Below, one piece after another: positions 1 to 9,103 of a DNA stretch of 64,000 nt (positions within the stretch are counted from its first letter, which is position 1; each line of letters starts with the position of its first letter). Below the pieces are notes generated by a model. The model searched no databases. It was not told the DNA's origin and saw nothing but the letters and a program-made list of their open reading frames with translations. A program made the translations under genes and the position numbers. The stretch is from contig NZ_JBGOSH010000003.1 of assembly GCF_041537925.1 (NCBI RefSeq), forward strand, positions 248,001 through 312,000. Direction: 5' to 3'. The DNA is from Ruegeria_C sp041537925 (lineage in GTDB: Bacteria; Pseudomonadota; Alphaproteobacteria; Rhodobacterales; Rhodobacteraceae).

Positions 1-1591
1 CGTCCTCGCTTACCTCAAATCCAATCTTCAACCCTTCGGACTCGAACGGGCTCGTCGTAGGCAGAACGATATCGGCAAGCTCGGCACTGGGGTTCATGAA
101 AAGATCGATATGGACATTGAACTCAAGCGCCTTCAACGCCTCGTAACCACGCGCGCCATCTGCATGGGCCAGTAACAGGTTCGAGCCAAAGTTAATCATC
201 GCCCGTATTTTGTAGGGTTTCTCGTCCAGAATGGCGTCGTAGATATCGGCCGAGGCGACAAAATCATATTTTGCCGGGCCAAGAGGCCTCTTGACCCGTC
301 CCAAAGTCTTGTCCCGTTGCGCTGCCGACAGAAACTCGTCCCCTTGGATGTTGTTGGTCGGGACGGCGGGAAATTCTACATTGCCCCCCTTGGTATCGTA
401 GTTGCCGGTCAACGCATACAACAGCCCAATGGATCGCGCACTCTGGGTTGCATTGGATTGCTGCTCAAGTCCTGACCAGGTCATGTAGGCAACAGGCCGC
501 GATTGCCACATCATCTTGGCCGTCCGCGTGATTTCCGATGCCGCGACGCCGGTGATTTTCTCTACGTTATCTGGGGTATAGCGAGCGCAGATTTGCGCCC
601 AAAGTGCAAAGACCGGGCGACAGGTCACTGGTCCATCCAAGGTTGCCACTTCGAATGAACCCGAGAGGGCATAGCTGCTGGTGTCGGCGCCATGTTCGCA
701 GACCACTGGTTCCTTGGTTGCTCCAGACCAGACCATGTAGCTGTCAAACGGCTTGCCAACCGCCAAATCAGAAGCGCGTAACAACCGTTTGGTATCATCT
801 CGAACCAGCATCGGTGCATTCGACCAGCTGCGCAAAAACGCTTGATCACACCAACCCGCTTGGATCATGACATTCGACAATCCCAACGCCAATGCTCCGT
901 CGGTGCCTGGACGAACTTGCAACCAAGCGTCAGCCTGCCGCGCCAATCCCGCATTGCGCGGATCTACAACGATCAACTGTGCACCACGCTTTTTGGCCGC
1001 ACTGGTTGCCGTGGCATGGGCAATCCGCGAGACCGTTGGATTGTAACCCCAGAACAGGATACAACCCGCGTTTTCCAGATCCGGCATTACTCCCGCGGGT
1101 AAAGCCGACCCAAATGAGTAAAGGTTGGCCAAATACCGGCCCCAACCGCACAGTTCCATTGAAATGGATTGGTTCGGGCTGCCGAAAGCTCGCCTTAACC
1201 GCCTGACCCATTCTACGGAATCAGACATGGCAGAGGTCGACGGGGACGCAGTATTGAAGACAACAGTCTCGGGGCCATGTTGATCGGAAAGACGCCTTAA
1301 ATTGTCAGAGATTGTGCGCAATGCTTCGCCCCAGCTGATCCGTTGCCACCCAGGATCAGCAGCGCCTTTTGGCTGTGTGCGCTTCATCGGATATTCAAGC
1401 CGGTCCGGATGGTAGACCAATTCGGGGGCAACCTTGCCCTTGATACAGAGCGCCCGCCCCGTCGGATGTGAAGGATCCGCCGACAGCGATGTCAGCCGCC
1501 CGTCTTCAACGGTTGCTATTGCACCGCACCGCGATACACAAAGCGCGCAAAAACTGGATACCTCTTCTCGGACCTGTGTCGGTTCAAACAT
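1..1591 (-). CDS. Molybdopterin oxidoreductase (MopB family), 3' end outside window
   Basis: The 530 visible codons read open from an ATG at 1591 to the window edge, so the C-terminus (including the molybdopterin dinucleotide-binding domain) is missing. The N-terminus carries C15-x2-C18-x3-C22-x26-C49, the [4Fe-4S] motif of bis-MGD enzymes of the DMSO reductase superfamily, followed by a Rossmann-like stretch and conserved motifs such as VVDPRN. A Cys in the segment ELCGWGR (about residue 148) lies where the Mo ligand usually sits, so a Cys-ligated molybdenum is inferred. No Tat signal precedes the cluster, so it is probably cytoplasmic. The substrate cannot be told. It lies downstream of and on the same strand as a LysR gene. 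The ribosome-binding site is weak. Confidence 0.85.
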   Translation of the reverse strand, partial: MFEPTQVREEVSSFCALCVSRCGAIATVEDGRLTSLSADPSHPTGRALCIKGKVAPELVYHPDRLEYPMKRTQPKGAADPGWQRISWGEALRTISDNLRRLSDQHGPETVVFNTASPSTSAMSDSVEWVRRLRRAFGSPNQSISMELCGWGRYLANLYSFGSALPAGVMPDLENAGCILFWGYNPTVSRIAHATATSAAKKRGAQLIVVDPRNAGLARQADAWLQVRPGTDGALALGLSNVMIQAGWCDQAFLRSWSNAPMLVRDDTKRLLRASDLAVGKPFDSYMVWSGATKEPVVCEHGADTSSYALSGSFEVATLDGPVTCRPVFALWAQICARYTPDNVEKITGVAASEITRTAKMMWQSRPVAYMTWSGLEQQSNATQSARSIGLLYALTGNYDTKGGNVEFPAVPTNNIQGDEFLSAAQRDKTLGRVKRPLGPAKYDFVASADIYDAILDEKPYKIRAMINFGSNLLLAHADGARGYEALKALEFNVHIDLFMNPSAELADIVLPTTSPFESEGLKIGFEVSED

Positions 1592-1618
1592 GAGTATTCG
1601 CTTTCGGCTGTTCGGTTC

Positions 1619-1641
1619 AGTCAAATTATTGACCGTTGACT
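1619..1641. promoter_or_regulatory. Inverted repeat upstream of the molybdoenzyme gene
   Basis: AGTCAA - 11 nt - TTGACT lies about 30-50 bp upstream of the molybdoenzyme start. Its spacing resembles a LysR-type operator, and the adjacent LysR gene is the obvious candidate partner. This is an inference from symmetry only. Confidence 0.3.
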
Positions 1642-1867
1642 GACGCTACCACAAATTGATGCCGTCTCCCCGTTTCCATCCGACTCAATTGAATTGCATT
1701 CGATGGCAACGTGGTAGCTTCTTGGGGCAAATAGACAAAAGCAGCCACTAGTGTGCATGCAACGAAAGCCGGTAATTCCCTCAGAGCAGACGCTCGCTAA
1801 GATTCAGCCAATGTCAGCACTAACCTCAACTTGCTCGTTCGCTGAAACCCGCGGCAGAGCTGTTTTC

Positions 1868-2725
1868 TTAATCCCCAGTTAGAAACGCAGTGCGGATAGC
1901 GGTTTTCATGGCATCCTGTGGCCCAGCTTCGCTTGAACTGGTTGCGGCCATCACCAGCTTCGAGGCGGGCGTATTTCCAAAGCCAAGTTTCTCCCCCACG
2001 ACTGACAGCCCTGAATGTAGCGAGGTACGGCCCAGTAGTCCGACCGCAATCCCAGCTTCTACTGCTGCGATTACGCCAGAGACACTTTGGCTGGAATAGG
2101 CGATGCGATACGGTTTTCCGCGGTCTTTTAAGGAAGTGATTGCGACATCGCGCCACCAACAGGCGTGATCGAACAAGGCCACCGGTAAGCTTTCATCGGT
2201 TTGGAATTCCCGATGCGCGGCTGACACCCAGCATGTTGGGTCTGCAAACAACAGTTCTTCATGTTGTTCTGGTCGTTCTACTTCATAAACCGCAAGGTCC
2301 AGCGATCCCTTGTCGAGCGCGTCTGGGAAACCCGTGCTCAAAGCGCAGGTCACATCCAGTTCGACCTGTGGATGGTGACGGGTGAATGCTGCGATAATCT
2401 GCGCCAGCTTTGTTCGACCATGATCATCTGGAATGCCAATGCGTAGTTTACCCGTCACGGCAGTTTGGGAAATGTCCCGCAGTGCTGTGTCGAGGCGTGC
2501 GGTCACTTCCTGTGCAACGGGCAACAGCTGGCGACCGGTATCGCTTAGGGCCACCCCGCGCCCATGCCGCTCAAAAACGGGGTGGCCGAGGATGGATTCG
2601 AGACGTTTGATCTGGAGACTTGTGGCGGATTGGGATCTGTGGATACGGGCCGCGCCGCCCGTGACGCTTCCCGCTTCGGCTACAGCGACAAAGGTGCGCA
2701 GCAAATCGCTGTCTAAGTTTTCCAT
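1868..2725 (-). CDS. LysR-family transcriptional regulator
   Basis: About 285 residues, normal for a LysR-type regulator. Residues 1-60 form the winged helix-turn-helix (AEAGSVTGGAARIHRSQSAT, then LGHPVFERHGRGVALSDTG). The remainder is a LysR substrate-binding domain. I take the ATG at 2725 as start; a TTG four codons upstream (2737) is also in frame, and neither has a strong Shine-Dalgarno. It is divergent from the permease at 2811 with an intergenic gap of about 85 bp and sits upstream of the molybdoenzyme on the same strand, so it may control either or both. The inducer is unknown. Confidence 0.85.
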   Translation of the reverse strand: MENLDSDLLRTFVAVAEAGSVTGGAARIHRSQSATSLQIKRLESILGHPVFERHGRGVALSDTGRQLLPVAQEVTARLDTALRDISQTAVTGKLRIGIPDDHGRTKLAQIIAAFTRHHPQVELDVTCALSTGFPDALDKGSLDLAVYEVERPEQHEELLFADPTCWVSAAHREFQTDESLPVALFDHACWWRDVAITSLKDRGKPYRIAYSSQSVSGVIAAVEAGIAVGLLGRTSLHSGLSVVGEKLGFGNTPASKLVMAATSSSEAGPQDAMKTAIRTAFLTGD

Positions 2726-2810
2726 TCGATAATCCAATATCAGAAATTGATACTATTCGTTTCACACATGACTTATCAATCCCTATTTCTCAAGGTCAGA
2801 GGAGCGTCCT

Positions 2811-3833
2811 ATGACCGATCAGACAATTGCCCGCCGACAATTAGGCAAAATCTATGTGGTATGGGGCCTGTGCCTGTTGCTGTTGGTCGGCATCGGTCTT
2901 GCTTGGCCGGAACACATCGCGAATGCCGCCAAGTTCGTCCTGTGGGGTCTCGTTGTCGTTGCCCCCATTGTCATTCCGGGCATCGTTCTTGCTGCGTGGA
3001 TCATCGCAAGCGGAGCAGATGCACATATTGCCGGCGTGTTCGAGGGCAGGACGCTTCGTACAGTGATGGCGGCATCATTAATCGGGGCCATCACGCCGGT
3101 CTGTGGTGTCACAGTGCTACCGTTGATGGCTGGATTGTTGGCGGCGGGCGTGCCGCTCGCCCCGATCATGGCGTTTTGGTTGTCGTCCCCTATCACAGAT
3201 CCTGCAATGCTCGCGACAACGGCAGCAACACTTGGCTTGAGCTTTGCGATTGGCAAAACACTCGCAGCGTTCGGGTTAGGTCTATTCGGTGGCGCAGTCA
3301 CCGGACTATTTGCCAAGACGCCTTGGGCATTGAACGCACTTCGTGACAACGGTCTGGCGCGTCAACTGAGCGCTGCCCGATGTGGTAGAGACCAGACCTT
3401 CGATCCGCAGGTATGGAAAACCGAGGCGCGTCGGCGATCCTTTGCCAAGCAATTCTGGGCTACCGCTCGGCTGATCCTGATCTGCCTGGTCCCTGCCTTC
3501 GCGGCCGAATACGCCCTGAACGCTGCACTGACCCCGGGGGTGCTTGCGGCTTATGTTGGCGAGGATCAATGGTGGGCCATACCTGCTGCCGTCTTTGTGG
3601 GCGCTCCAGCCTATATCGATGGGTACGCTGCGCTCCCGCTGACGCGTGGACTGATTGACAATGGCATGTCCGAGGGCGCTGCCATGGCTTTTCTGATCTC
3701 GGGTGGTGTGGTCAGCATTTGGGGGGCGATAGCCATAGCGCCGGTACTCAAATTGAAGCCATTTCTGCTCTATCTTCTGCTTGCCGTTCTCGGCTCACTT
3801 GCGGCGGGATATGTTTTTGGGCGGATAATCTGA
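2811..3833 (+). CDS. Permease of the ArsP/DUF318 (YraQ-like) family
   Basis: A 340-residue integral membrane protein with about eight hydrophobic segments. The stretch TPVCGVTVLPLMAGLLAAGV, followed by PLAPIMAFWLSSPITDP, is typical of the DUF318/ArsP_1 permease family, whose studied members export organoarsenicals or other small compounds. The start has a good ribosome-binding site (AGGAG, 7 nt before the ATG). It is transcribed away from a LysR gene. No ars genes are visible nearby, so arsenical transport is not assumed; partnership with the molybdoenzyme and LysR is an inference from position. Confidence 0.75.
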   Translation: MTDQTIARRQLGKIYVVWGLCLLLLVGIGLAWPEHIANAAKFVLWGLVVVAPIVIPGIVLAAWIIASGADAHIAGVFEGRTLRTVMAASLIGAITPVCGVTVLPLMAGLLAAGVPLAPIMAFWLSSPITDPAMLATTAATLGLSFAIGKTLAAFGLGLFGGAVTGLFAKTPWALNALRDNGLARQLSAARCGRDQTFDPQVWKTEARRRSFAKQFWATARLILICLVPAFAAEYALNAALTPGVLAAYVGEDQWWAIPAAVFVGAPAYIDGYAALPLTRGLIDNGMSEGAAMAFLISGGVVSIWGAIAIAPVLKLKPFLLYLLLAVLGSLAAGYVFGRII

Positions 3834-4908
3834 TAACGCATAAGAACCGGAGCGGACACCGGCTAAGGTCAATTCCCGTCCGTATCTCGACCACAGACCC
3901 ATAGCTGAGGCAAACGACGGCCCCCGGTTCGTCCGGCTGAACCAGCTCTTGCACCTAACGACTTTCCACAGAAATTGAGCTGCTGCCACTGGATTCCAAC
4001 TCCGCGACCTACCCCAAGCCCGGGAACGAGCTGCGTCCTTCATATTAGGGCTGAAGTTTGCCAATCAGCATTCTTCTTTGATTGAGCATCAATGCGTCAA
4101 AGTTGTCGGAATGACACTACATCTGCCATCAAAAGAGCGCGTATTTTTAGTCGCGCAAACTTATGGGCAAATCGTGCAAACTTATGCGCAAATGTCGCAC
4201 GAGTTTATGGGCGAACGCACCCAATTCTTCTGAATAAATCAATGAAGGCAACGCATCCTTTTGATGCGCACCTACAAGTTCTGTAGGGAAGGATATTAAC
4301 CTGCGATCGCCCCAATAAGATTGCACAGTTTGCTCGAGAGACAGTTTGTTTTCCCTGAAGTGTTGTCTTGGTGGAGTCGAACTCACCCATGGGCGGATCA
4401 GCAAGAATAGCGCGGTGAATGTCGGTTGGATCAAGGATTGCGTTTAAGGCTCACCGATGATTACCAGCGCTACTATTTGTTTGAGGCGGGTTTATACAAC
4501 ACATTCCAGATTGTTTAAATTGCAGAATTCTGCCCTGAGTGGACCTTCGAGCACTGCTCAACCATTAGCAGCAATGCGGAGTTTTCTGCCTTTTTGCCGG
4601 CGCGGCTTTCGCTTACGCAGAAAACCTTTGCAGGCGCGACGAGGCGTTTGCGGAAACGCTGCGGGTTTCGCCGAACCGGTCATTGAACCCAGCAATGAGG
4701 CACCATAACCATAACGCCCTTTCGCTGCATGGCACATGAACTGGAATGGGGCGGGACTCTTCTACCTTTCGCTGCGGTCGCATGAGTTCGCTGTTGGCCA
4801 ACGAAGAATCCGTCTGTACGATTAACAATCAAGTTCACCGCAATTGCGAAACGAAGGCTGCTTGCATGTCGACGCACCCAACCCTGTCTGAAAAAAGGCG
4901 ATGATATC
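3834..4908. other. Long non-coding interval
   Basis: Just over 1 kb with no convincing gene on either strand. Open frames here are short, unlike known proteins and lack ribosome-binding sites. It contains the three 21-bp repeats described separately. Together with the IS remnant further right, it marks this part of the window as a site of past insertion and decay. Confidence 0.6.
4151..4215. repeat. Three tandem 21-bp imperfect repeats
   Basis: Units lie at 4151-4171, 4172-4192 and 4195-4215, each matching TCGcgCaAActTATGsGCaAA. Units 1 and 2 differ at two positions; units 1 and 3 share 16 of 21 positions. Side-by-side binding sites of about 21 bp are typical of the ends of transposons moved by Mu/TnsB/TniA-type transposases, and also of repressor arrays. 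No transposase of that kind is visible here, so the role is open. Confidence 0.55.
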
Positions 4909-5568
4909 GTGAAAAAAATCTTGCTTCTTTTGCTAGCAATAAGTGCCGGTAGTGCAAATGCCGAAGGCCTTCTGGATAACCTGAAGAAGGGCGCAGGCAA
5001 AGTCGGCGAAGTCGGCAAAAAAGGTGTTGATGCAGTTGATAACGCCATCGGATCGACCAGCGAGCTGGTCAAAGACGAAGAGACACCGGAGGCGACCAGA
5101 ACCAAACTCGACCGTATGACAGATGAGGTTCTAGCCCGTTTGATTGACGAGAACCCGGAGGCTGCCCGGGCATTGGAGATGAGTGCCGGGTATGCTGCTT
5201 TCGATATGCGGCGAATTTCCATATTTCCGCTCTCTGCCGGATATGGCCGCGGGGTTGCCGTGTCTCTTCCGGAAGGGGCCCACACTTACATGCAAATGGG
5301 GACCGGAGGAGCCGGTGCCGCATTCGGAATTGGCGGCTTTGAATCCCAGTTCGTCATCATGTTCGAGACGCCAGTCGATTTCCAGCGCTTTGTAGAAAAC
5401 GGATATGATGCTTCGGCAGATGCGGGCGCAATGCAAGGCAACGAACGAACGACGGCTGAAGTCAGTTTCTCAAATGGGCGGATGTTCTTCGTACTGAGCA
5501 AGACAGGGTGGCGCGTTAACGCAAATGCTTCAGGCACGAAATATTGGAAAGACAAAGATCTCAATTGA
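4909..5568 (+). CDS. Secreted SYLF-domain (YSC84-like) lipid-binding protein
   Basis: A 219-residue protein starting at GTG (4909), preceded by an AAAGGCG Shine-Dalgarno. Residues 1-18 are a Sec signal peptide ending in SANA. Residues 20-55 are Gly/Lys-rich and amphipathic. From about residue 85 there is a SYLF/Ysc84 domain: a GYAAFDM...GYGRGVAVSL core, then GTGGAGAAFGIGGFESQFVIMF and a long VDFQRFVENGYDASADAGA tail. Bacterial members are periplasmic proteins of uncertain function; SYLF domains in other organisms bind phosphoinositides. It stands alone between non-coding DNA and an IS remnant. Confidence 0.8.
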   Translation: MKKILLLLLAISAGSANAEGLLDNLKKGAGKVGEVGKKGVDAVDNAIGSTSELVKDEETPEATRTKLDRMTDEVLARLIDENPEAARALEMSAGYAAFDMRRISIFPLSAGYGRGVAVSLPEGAHTYMQMGTGGAGAAFGIGGFESQFVIMFETPVDFQRFVENGYDASADAGAMQGNERTTAEVSFSNGRMFFVLSKTGWRVNANASGTKYWKDKDLN

Positions 5569-5712
5569 GCACGGGCTCCAAACTCAGATCATGATTGCTG
5601 CACCTGCGAGTCCCACAGCCGGAGCACTTCTGGTATTGGTTCAATTTAGGGTTCAGACCCATTGATTTCCGCAGAACTACCTGTTTCACGGTTCGAACAA
5701 CGAGCAGTGAAC

Positions 5713-6345
5713 ATGTCTGATCTCTACTGGCTGACAGACGCGCAGATGGCACGTCAGGAACCCTAATTCCCCAAATCCCATGGTCGGCCACGTGTTGATG
5801 ACAGACGTGTGCCGAGTGGTTTTATCTTCATCAATCGTAATGGCTTACGATGGCGTGATGCGCCCAAAGGATATGGCCACATAAGACGCTATATAACCGC
5901 TGGAAACGGTGGAGCGACAAATGTGTCTTTGCCCCAATCATGATAGGGCTGGCCGTCGAACACGGAACTTCATGCCACTTGCAACGGCCAGGGACGGCCC
6001 ATCAGCTTCTTTGTCACCGCTGGGCAGGTCAGCGATTACATCGGCGCACGGGCACTGCTGAGCAGCTTGCCATAGGTCGAATGGTTCCTTGGGGCTCGCG
6101 GCTATGACGCTGACTGGTTCCGAGAAGCCCTGCAAGACAAGGGCAAAAAGCCATGTACCCCAGATCGAAAGTCCCGCTCTAAAGCTGTGCTATGCAACAA
6201 GCACCGGTACAAACGGCATAACCCCATCGAGATCATGTTCGGCAGGCTCAAGGATTGGCGACGCGTCGCAACCCGATACGACGGAAGTCCCAAGGTCTTC
6301 CTGTCAGGAGTCGCACTCGCCGCAACGGTTATCTATTGCTTATGA
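5713..6345 (+). pseudogene. Decayed IS5 family (IS427 group) transposase
   Basis: Translation in two frames gives a recognisable IS5/IS427 transposase. The N-terminus reads MSDLYWLTDAQMA, then GRPRVDDRRVPSGFIFINRN, then LRWRDAPKGYG. The C-terminus reads HRYKRHNPIEIMFGRLKDWRR...VATRYD, ending at TGA 6343-6345. It is dead: codon 18 is TAA, and one base appears lost near 5876 (GGCCACATAAG where GGCCCACATAAG would keep frame), with further damage in the middle. Clear terminal inverted repeats were not resolved. Confidence 0.8.
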
Positions 6346-6455
6346 GACCTGAGCCTTAGAAAAATACGCTTTGAATGCCGGCTATGGCTGACAATCAACA
6401 TATTGAGTTTATTGAAAATATGATAACAGTGAACTCGGCAATATGAGAGGGCACG

Positions 6456-6782
6456 ATGAACTCATTGACCAGAATAACAAGAGGGATAGGCGTCGCGCTC
6501 AAGGATGGCAGGGTCAAGAGCATTCTAGCTTTTACCGTTGGCATGATCTTTTGGGCATCAGCTTTTTACCACTACGTCGAGGGATGGAGCTGGTTGGACT
6601 CAGCCTATTTTTCAGTCGTGACGATTTCGACAGTCGGGTTTGGTGATTTTTCACCGGAAACTGCCGCGGGCAAGATTTTTACGATGATATACATCATCGT
6701 CGGTCTTGGAGTTTTCGTGACAGCAGCGACTACAGTTGCGGACGCAATCCTCTCTCAAAGCGACGACGATTCAGGCAAGTAG
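6456..6782 (+). CDS. Two-transmembrane potassium channel
   Basis: A 108-residue protein with a first membrane helix at about 22-40, a pore loop carrying the K+ selectivity filter TVGFGD (59-64) and a second helix at about 73-95. This is the Ion_trans_2 (KcsA-like) architecture without a cytoplasmic RCK or cyclic-nucleotide domain, so a tetramer with little ligand control is expected. The start has GAGGG upstream. It precedes the PerM-HlyD-DUF2955 operon on the same strand but with a 180-bp gap, so co-transcription is uncertain. Confidence 0.85.
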   Translation: MNSLTRITRGIGVALKDGRVKSILAFTVGMIFWASAFYHYVEGWSWLDSAYFSVVTISTVGFGDFSPETAAGKIFTMIYIIVGLGVFVTAATTVADAILSQSDDDSGK

Positions 6783-6962
6783 GTAACATCATTTTCTAGC
6801 GTGAAAATAGCTGCGGCCAGCGTGTTGTCGTCACGTTGTGAATTTTGCGCTCTGGGTTTTTAACTATATTTCAGACAGATGGGCTCTGTCTGGCACTGAA
6901 AAAATATATACATCGTGTTTTTTGAGTGTAACATTCTCCAAACACAACTTTGGAGGGATGGA

Positions 6963-8042
6963 ATGGAAAAGACCCAGGATGCCAAGATCGTCGATCTCGC
7001 AATACGATTACTTTTCCTCGGGCTTTTCCTTTACAGCGCGCTGGTTATGGTCGCCCCACTTGCTAGTGTGGTCATTTGGGCGACAATTCTCTGCGTTGCG
7101 CTGTACCCAATATTCGACTGGCTTCAAAGCAAGTTGGGAGGGCGCAAATCAATAGCCACGACGATCATAGTTTTGTTGGGTTTGGTACTGACATTAGGTC
7201 CGATTGCAACCGCAGTCTCGGGAGCGGCCGAGCTTGGATCGGAATTTGCTGAACAGGCCAACAGCGGAGAATTGAAAATTCCGCCCGCCCCAGAAGGCAT
7301 CAAGGAATTGCCGTTGGTCGGAAGCAAGATCGCAGACGTCTGGACCATGTTTGAACGGAACCTTGATGGTGCACTTGCGAAGTACGGGGCGCAAATTCTG
7401 GAGATTACCAAGTCACTCTTCGGGAAGGTTCTGGGAATAGGTATTGGCCTGCTTGGGCTTGCGCTATCCGTGATAATCATGGGTGCGCTTTTCAGCCCCG
7501 GCCCACAATTGGTCCAAGGGCTTCAGAGGTTTGCCAATCGCGTGTTTGCACCACGCGGCGGTGAATTTATCAATCTGGCCGGCGCCACGATCCGCAATGT
7601 GACCAAGGGCGTGATTGGGGTTGCCGCTATCCAAGCCTTTGTTGTTTGGGTTTTGTTAGCGGTTTTTGGAATATCATCAGCCGCGACGCTCGCTTTCGTT
7701 TGCCTGATATTGTCGATTATTCAGATTGGGCCGGGCTTGGTTCTGCTCCCCGTGATTATATACGCTTGGAGTACTATGTCCGGAGGAGTGGCCTTGGTTT
7801 TCACTGTCCTTGCTGTCCCGACAATGATCATGGACAGTTTCCTACGCCCGGTGTTTATCTCCAAGGGTTTGGAAACACCCATGCTGGTTATTCTCATCGG
7901 TGTCCTTGGTGGCATGATGGCCTATGGCCTGATAGGCATTTTCATGGGGCCGGTATTGTTCGCGGTTTTCTATGAATTGTTCAAGGTCTGGATCGACGCT
8001 TCGCCCGAGACCGCAGAGACTGCCGACGGAGCAGCGGAATGA
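6963..8042 (+). CDS. AI-2E family transporter (PerM-like)
   Basis: A 359-residue polytopic membrane protein with the AI-2E/PerM layout: paired N-terminal helices, a soluble middle region (about residues 85-150) and a C-terminal cluster of helices including the family motif GGMMAYGLIGIFMGPVL. The start is the ATG at 6963, preceded by GGAGGG; an upstream in-frame start at 6915 has no such site. Members include quorum-signal exporters and Na+/H+ antiporters, so the cargo is unknown. Its stop overlaps the HlyD start by 4 bp (ATGA), implying translational coupling. Confidence 0.8.
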   Translation: MEKTQDAKIVDLAIRLLFLGLFLYSALVMVAPLASVVIWATILCVALYPIFDWLQSKLGGRKSIATTIIVLLGLVLTLGPIATAVSGAAELGSEFAEQANSGELKIPPAPEGIKELPLVGSKIADVWTMFERNLDGALAKYGAQILEITKSLFGKVLGIGIGLLGLALSVIIMGALFSPGPQLVQGLQRFANRVFAPRGGEFINLAGATIRNVTKGVIGVAAIQAFVVWVLLAVFGISSAATLAFVCLILSIIQIGPGLVLLPVIIYAWSTMSGGVALVFTVLAVPTMIMDSFLRPVFISKGLETPMLVILIGVLGGMMAYGLIGIFMGPVLFAVFYELFKVWIDASPETAETADGAAE

Positions 8043-9103
8043 GAAAAACGATTTGGATCACATTCGCGATCATTCTCGTTTTTCTTATCTGGTATCTAGT
8101 GGCAGATCGGAAAACACCGTTCACGGGCAATGCGAGAGTAAAGGCCGTCGCCACACAAATTGTTCCACAGGTGACCGGAACCGTCACCGAAGTCCTGGTG
8201 GAAAACGGTCAGATCGTAACCGCAGGTGACGTCCTTGTACGGATTGACAGACGGCCATACGAGATCGACCGGGCCAAGGCGGAAGCTGATCTTGAAGCCG
8301 CAACACAAGAGGTCGGGGCGTCGTCCGCAGAGGTAAGTGCCGCTCAAGCAAAACTGGCCCGCGCGCAAAGTGATCTGGATACGATCCGCCTTCAGACTGA
8401 ACGCGTTTTTGCACTCGAAAAGAAAGGTTTGATAGCCGTTTCCCGCGCCGACGATGCACGCGGGCAATTGGCCGAGTCGGAGGCCAACCTGGAAAATGCC
8501 AAGGCCGATCTTGAAAAGGCCAAGCAGAGGCTAGGCGATGAAGGACTGGAAAATCCGAAAATTCAGCGGGCGCTGGCGGCCTTGGCTGATGCGGAACTAG
8601 ACCTTGAATGGACAGAGCTGCGAGCTCCTGCAACGGGTGTGATTTCAAACTTGGTGATTGCGCCGGGAACTTACGCGCGTTCTGGTCAGGACCTTTTGAC
8701 TTTCCTGGATGCAACGGATGTCTGGATCGAGGCCTATTTTACCGAAAACAACCTTGGCAGGGCAGCTGTGGGCTCGCCTGTAGACGTTGTACTGGACATG
8801 CACCCGGGCCAGATTATTCCCGGCGTCATCGAGAGCTTTAGTGCCGCAGTGTCTTTAAGTGGTGGGGACGAGCCAGGCCAACTGGCAAGCCCTCCAAGCA
8901 CCAAAGGGTTTTTACGTGAACCAGAGCGGTTCCCGGTGCGGATCGTTTTGCCGGGGTATGAAGCCGGGAGCACCGAGGACGACCTTCGTTTTCAGTTGAA
9001 CGGGCAAGCTGATGTCATCATGTACCTCAGTGAAAATTCCTTATTGAATCTTGTTGGCCGCACGTACATTCGCGCGGTTTCTGTTCTGTCTTATGCGTAT
9101 TGA
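8039..9103 (+). CDS. HlyD/EmrA-type membrane fusion protein
   Basis: A 354-residue periplasmic adaptor. It has one N-terminal membrane anchor (about 5-22), a biotinyl-lipoyl-like half-motif (PQVTGTVTEVLVENGQ), a long coiled-coil hairpin (about 75-175), the second half-motif (LRAPATGVISNLVIAPGTYA) and a beta-barrel domain. Such proteins link an inner-membrane pump to the outer membrane. It overlaps its upstream neighbour by 4 bp and its downstream neighbour by 11 bp, so the three genes form one operon. Confidence 0.85.
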   Translation: MRKTIWITFAIILVFLIWYLVADRKTPFTGNARVKAVATQIVPQVTGTVTEVLVENGQIVTAGDVLVRIDRRPYEIDRAKAEADLEAATQEVGASSAEVSAAQAKLARAQSDLDTIRLQTERVFALEKKGLIAVSRADDARGQLAESEANLENAKADLEKAKQRLGDEGLENPKIQRALAALADAELDLEWTELRAPATGVISNLVIAPGTYARSGQDLLTFLDATDVWIEAYFTENNLGRAAVGSPVDVVLDMHPGQIIPGVIESFSAAVSLSGGDEPGQLASPPSTKGFLREPERFPVRIVLPGYEAGSTEDDLRFQLNGQADVIMYLSENSLLNLVGRTYIRAVSVLSYAY

